From an uncultured Clostridia bacterium (GTDB lineage: Bacteria; Bacillota; Clostridia; Oscillospirales; CAG-272), in contig CAJGCT010000008.1 of the NCBI GenBank assembly GCA_904501985.1, forward strand, positions 1 through 44,909: a stretch of DNA of 44,909 bases, written 5' to 3'. The position numbers and the translations under genes are program-made. The notes beneath the pieces are model-generated. The model saw nothing but the letters and a program-made list of their open reading frames with translations, searched no databases and was not told where the DNA came from. Below are positions 43,071 to 44,909 of the stretch, one piece after another; within the stretch, counting starts at the first letter, position 1, and every line of letters starts with the position of its first letter.

Positions 43071-43095
43071 TTATATTTAGAAAGGAAGAAAAACT

Positions 43096-43983
43096 ATGGA
43101 TACGCAAATTAAAACCGCACGTGCCAGCGCAGTATGCTCTACCCTTGGCGGCGAGCTTATCTCCTATAAGCTTGACGGCAAGGAATATGTATGGGAGGGC
43201 ATTCCCGAATATTGGGCAAGTCATACTCCGGTACTTTTTCCGACTGTTGGCTCTACCATTGATGAAAGCGTAAAATTCGAGGGAGTGGCATACCCGCTGA
43301 AGAAGCATGGCTTTGCGAGGAAGATGGAGTTTAAACTGGTTGAAGCTGAAGGCGACAAACTGACATACCTCCTCACGGATTCCCCGGAAACCAAAGAGGT
43401 ATATCCCTACAATTTTAACCTGTTCATCACCCATAAGATTACCGATGAGGGCTTTACTACTGAGTTCAAGGTAGTTAATACTGACGACAAGCCTATTGTG
43501 TTCTGCATAGGCGGTCATCCCGGATTCCGTTGCCCTATTAACGACGGAGAAAAATTCTCGGACTACAAGCTTGTATTTGAAAAGGTTGAGGACGAGGAAG
43601 TCATATACACAACCAATTACGGCGGAGGATACATTGACAAATCCCTTCCTGCTGCTGACAAGCTTAAGAACACTAATGAGTGGGAGCTGACACACGAGGA
43701 TTACGACGTGGATGTACTCCTTACAAAGAAGCTTAAGAGCCGCAAGGTAAAGCTGGTACATAAAGTAACAGGCAAGGGCGTAGAGTTTGACTTTAACGGT
43801 TTCAATGCTCTCGGAGTTTGGACTCCTCCCAAGAAGAAGGCACCCTTTGTATGCCTTGAGCCTTGGAACGGTCTGCCGGCTCACCTTGATGAAACAGGCA
43901 ATTTTGAGGATAAACCATACGCTATCACTCTCCCTGTTGGCGCGGAGTATTCCGTAGGCTACAAGGTTAAGATTATCGACTGA
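43096..43983 (+). CDS. Aldose 1-epimerase family protein (LacX-like)
   Basis: 295 residues. Galactose-mutarotase-like fold with YPLKKHGFARKMEF (His about 77), CIGGHPGFRCPI (His about 141), and LEPWNGLPAH (catalytic-type Glu about 255). The family interconverts alpha and beta anomers of sugars; LacX-like members act on related substrates. The specific sugar is not determinable. AGAAAGGAAG precedes the ATG, and a strong hairpin follows at 43996. Single-gene unit. Confidence 0.88.
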   Translation: MDTQIKTARASAVCSTLGGELISYKLDGKEYVWEGIPEYWASHTPVLFPTVGSTIDESVKFEGVAYPLKKHGFARKMEFKLVEAEGDKLTYLLTDSPETKEVYPYNFNLFITHKITDEGFTTEFKVVNTDDKPIVFCIGGHPGFRCPINDGEKFSDYKLVFEKVEDEEVIYTTNYGGGYIDKSLPAADKLKNTNEWELTHEDYDVDVLLTKKLKSRKVKLVHKVTGKGVEFDFNGFNALGVWTPPKKKAPFVCLEPWNGLPAHLDETGNFEDKPYAITLPVGAEYSVGYKVKIID

Positions 43984-43995
43984 GCAAAATAGATA

Positions 43996-44033
43996 AGTAC
44001 GCCGCCGAAGCTGTATTCGGCGGCGTACTTTCC
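43996..44033 (+). terminator. Terminator of the epimerase-like gene
   Basis: AGTACGCCGCCGAA (43996-44009) pairs with TTCGGCGGCGTACT (44016-44029): perfect 14 bp. The U-tract is short (TTTCC). Confidence 0.7.
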
Positions 44034-44059
44034 GTATCCCGGCATTTGTCTTGATGATA

Positions 44060-44088
44060 TTGACATCCTGCAATTTTTGATGTATACT
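44060..44088 (+). promoter_or_regulatory. Promoter of the DUF975 gene
   Basis: TTGACA (44060-44065), 17-base spacer, TATACT (44083-44088). It shows that an ATG at 44077 is in the promoter and not a start. Confidence 0.9.
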
Positions 44089-44118
44089 GTTACTATACAA
44101 CATTTTGGGAGGCTATAT

Positions 44119-44739
44119 ATGAAAACTCGTTCCGAGATAAAAAAAGAGGCAAAGGGGATAATCAGTGCAAATTGGGGTAAGTGTGTGCTTCCTGCCTTTA
44201 TATATACTGTTATTATAGGAGCTTCCAACTCCTTTTTACCCGGAATTGCCGCAATACTTCTTCTGCCGCTTGTCGTTGGACTTTATATGACATACTCTCT
44301 TTTTATGAGCGGTGAATCACCTGAAGTCGGTGTTATGTTCAGCGGTGCTTTTCAGGGGGATTACGGCAGAAAGCTTGGCGGAATGCTTCTTATGGAGCTG
44401 TACATTTTCCTCTGGTCACTGCTTTTCGTTATTCCAGGTATCGTCAAGTCATACTCATACTGCATGACACCGTATATACTTGCAAAGTATCCGAATGTTA
44501 CGGCACAGGATGCCATCACACTGTCAAGACGTATCATGGACGGCAACAAAGGGAAGATGTTTTTGGTAGGGCTTAGCTTTATGGGATGGATTCTTCTTGG
44601 AATACTTACACTTGGTATCTCTATGATACTCCACACAACGCCGTATATATATCTTACTGAGGTGGGATGCTTCGAGGAATATCTTAAAGATGCTCTTGAC
44701 CACGGACGTATTACCGAGGATGATCTCAAAATAAACTAA
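44119..44739 (+). CDS. DUF975 family integral membrane protein
   Basis: 206 residues from the ATG at 44119, with GGGAGGC upstream. The N-terminus KTRSEIKKEAKGIISANWGKCV is typical of DUF975. About five membrane segments (about 22-45, 50-66, 100-122, 150-176 among them) and conserved SYSYCMTPYILAKYPNVTAQDAITLSRRIMDGNKGKMF follow. Function unknown. Single-gene unit. Confidence 0.88.
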   Translation: MKTRSEIKKEAKGIISANWGKCVLPAFIYTVIIGASNSFLPGIAAILLLPLVVGLYMTYSLFMSGESPEVGVMFSGAFQGDYGRKLGGMLLMELYIFLWSLLFVIPGIVKSYSYCMTPYILAKYPNVTAQDAITLSRRIMDGNKGKMFLVGLSFMGWILLGILTLGISMILHTTPYIYLTEVGCFEEYLKDALDHGRITEDDLKIN

Positions 44740-44768
44740 TAAAGATTAAAATACCCTCACATTCTGAA

Positions 44769-44813
44769 TGATATGCACCCCAAAAGTTAGACACTTTTGG
44801 AGGTGCATATTTT
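44769..44813 (+). mobile_element. Left end of an IS3-family insertion sequence
   Basis: The terminal sequence TGATATGCACCCCAAAAGTT begins at 44769; the TG...CACCCCAAAAGTTAGAC form is typical of IS3/IS150-group terminal inverted repeats. The right end lies beyond the window. An inner inverted repeat ACCCCAAAAGT/ACTTTTGGAGGT can form a hairpin ahead of the transposase gene. Confidence 0.75.
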
Positions 44814-44909
44814 ATGGCAAAAAAGGGACAAATTCAAAGAAGGTACTCGTCAGAATTCAAAATATGTGTTATAATGGATATGCGAGAACACCGGTTGAGT
44901 TATCATGAA
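44814..44909 (+). CDS. IS3-family transposase OrfA, N-terminal fragment
   Basis: The first 32 codons run off the window: MAKKGQIQRRYSSEFKICVI..., the start of an IS3-family OrfA helix-turn-helix protein. OrfA and OrfB are normally joined by a programmed frameshift; that part is not visible. GGAGGTGC is upstream. Confidence 0.75.
   Translation, partial: MAKKGQIQRRYSSEFKICVIMDMREHRLSYHE

Noticed and set aside
43033..44103. Antisense frame (356 codons) across the epimerase-like gene
   Set aside because: It crosses two terminators and a promoter and is opposite a clearly conserved gene.
1..44909. CRISPR array
   Set aside because: No set of regularly spaced identical repeats was found; the only repeats are pairs or palindromes.

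Overview
The window looks like a stretch of a Gram-positive gut Clostridia chromosome (Oscillospiraceae/Ruminococcaceae-like). This rests on sequence character and gene order only: AGGAGG ribosome binding sites, TTGACA-17-TATAAT promoters, an alpha/beta-type spore protein gene, a dockerin protein, and Firmicute housekeeping blocks (ylxM-ffh-rpsP-khpA, yybS-gdpP-rplI-dnaB, tilS-hpt-ftsH). No species can be assigned.

Positions 1 to about 16,550 look like the right part of an integrated mobile element whose left end is outside the window. It has a divergent core: a DUF927-type helicase-like ATPase on the minus strand (92-1882), and on the plus strand a 1018-residue protein carrying the signature of two-barrel RNA polymerases of the YonO/eukaryotic RdRP superfamily (RNPH...GGADYDGD). 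A 285-residue unknown protein follows it 6 bases later. The 380 bases between the two start codons hold a host-type promoter, a 20-base direct repeat, a strong hairpin, two possible small minus-strand ORFs and a terminator-like hairpin in front of the ATPase gene. Next come an AAA/DUF4143 ATPase gene, whose promoter lies between two copies of an inverted repeat, and a one-direction array of about twelve small genes (7639-15855). These encode mostly small membrane proteins, a lipoprotein and DUF4259/immunity-like proteins, and resemble a poly-immunity or cargo locus. A tnpV gene and a spore-protein gene with a foreign 3' end mark the probable right boundary.

From 16,700 to 18,230 the DNA is eroded: a C-terminal fragment of a glycyl radical enzyme, and a promoter/ribosome-site/terminator unit around a decayed reading frame. 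From 18,237 to 22,702 (minus) lies an ABC exporter operon: ATPase, large lipoprotein, two ABC-2 permeases. The ATPase lacks a normal start codon where homology demands one. A tRNA-Trp gene separates this operon from the SRP operon (23,128-25,384).

The middle holds a secreted protein with an internal dockerin module, then a minus-strand operon of SPFH/zinc-ribbon, zinc-ribbon membrane and TPM-domain proteins. The divergent auxin-efflux-carrier gene has a long, highly structured 5' leader. From 33,994 to 40,942 the genes are packed: YybS-like membrane protein, c-di-AMP phosphodiesterase GdpP, ribosomal protein L9, replicative helicase DnaB, tRNA-Ile lysidine synthetase and hypoxanthine phosphoribosyltransferase. 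FtsH, an aldose-1-epimerase-like protein and a DUF975 membrane protein follow. The window ends inside the left end of an IS3-family insertion sequence.

The most notable item is the two-barrel polymerase with its divergent ATPase and structured control region. The polymerase family is known from phages (SP-beta YonO). Its use in this chromosomal element, and the role of its partner genes, are inferences from the sequence.
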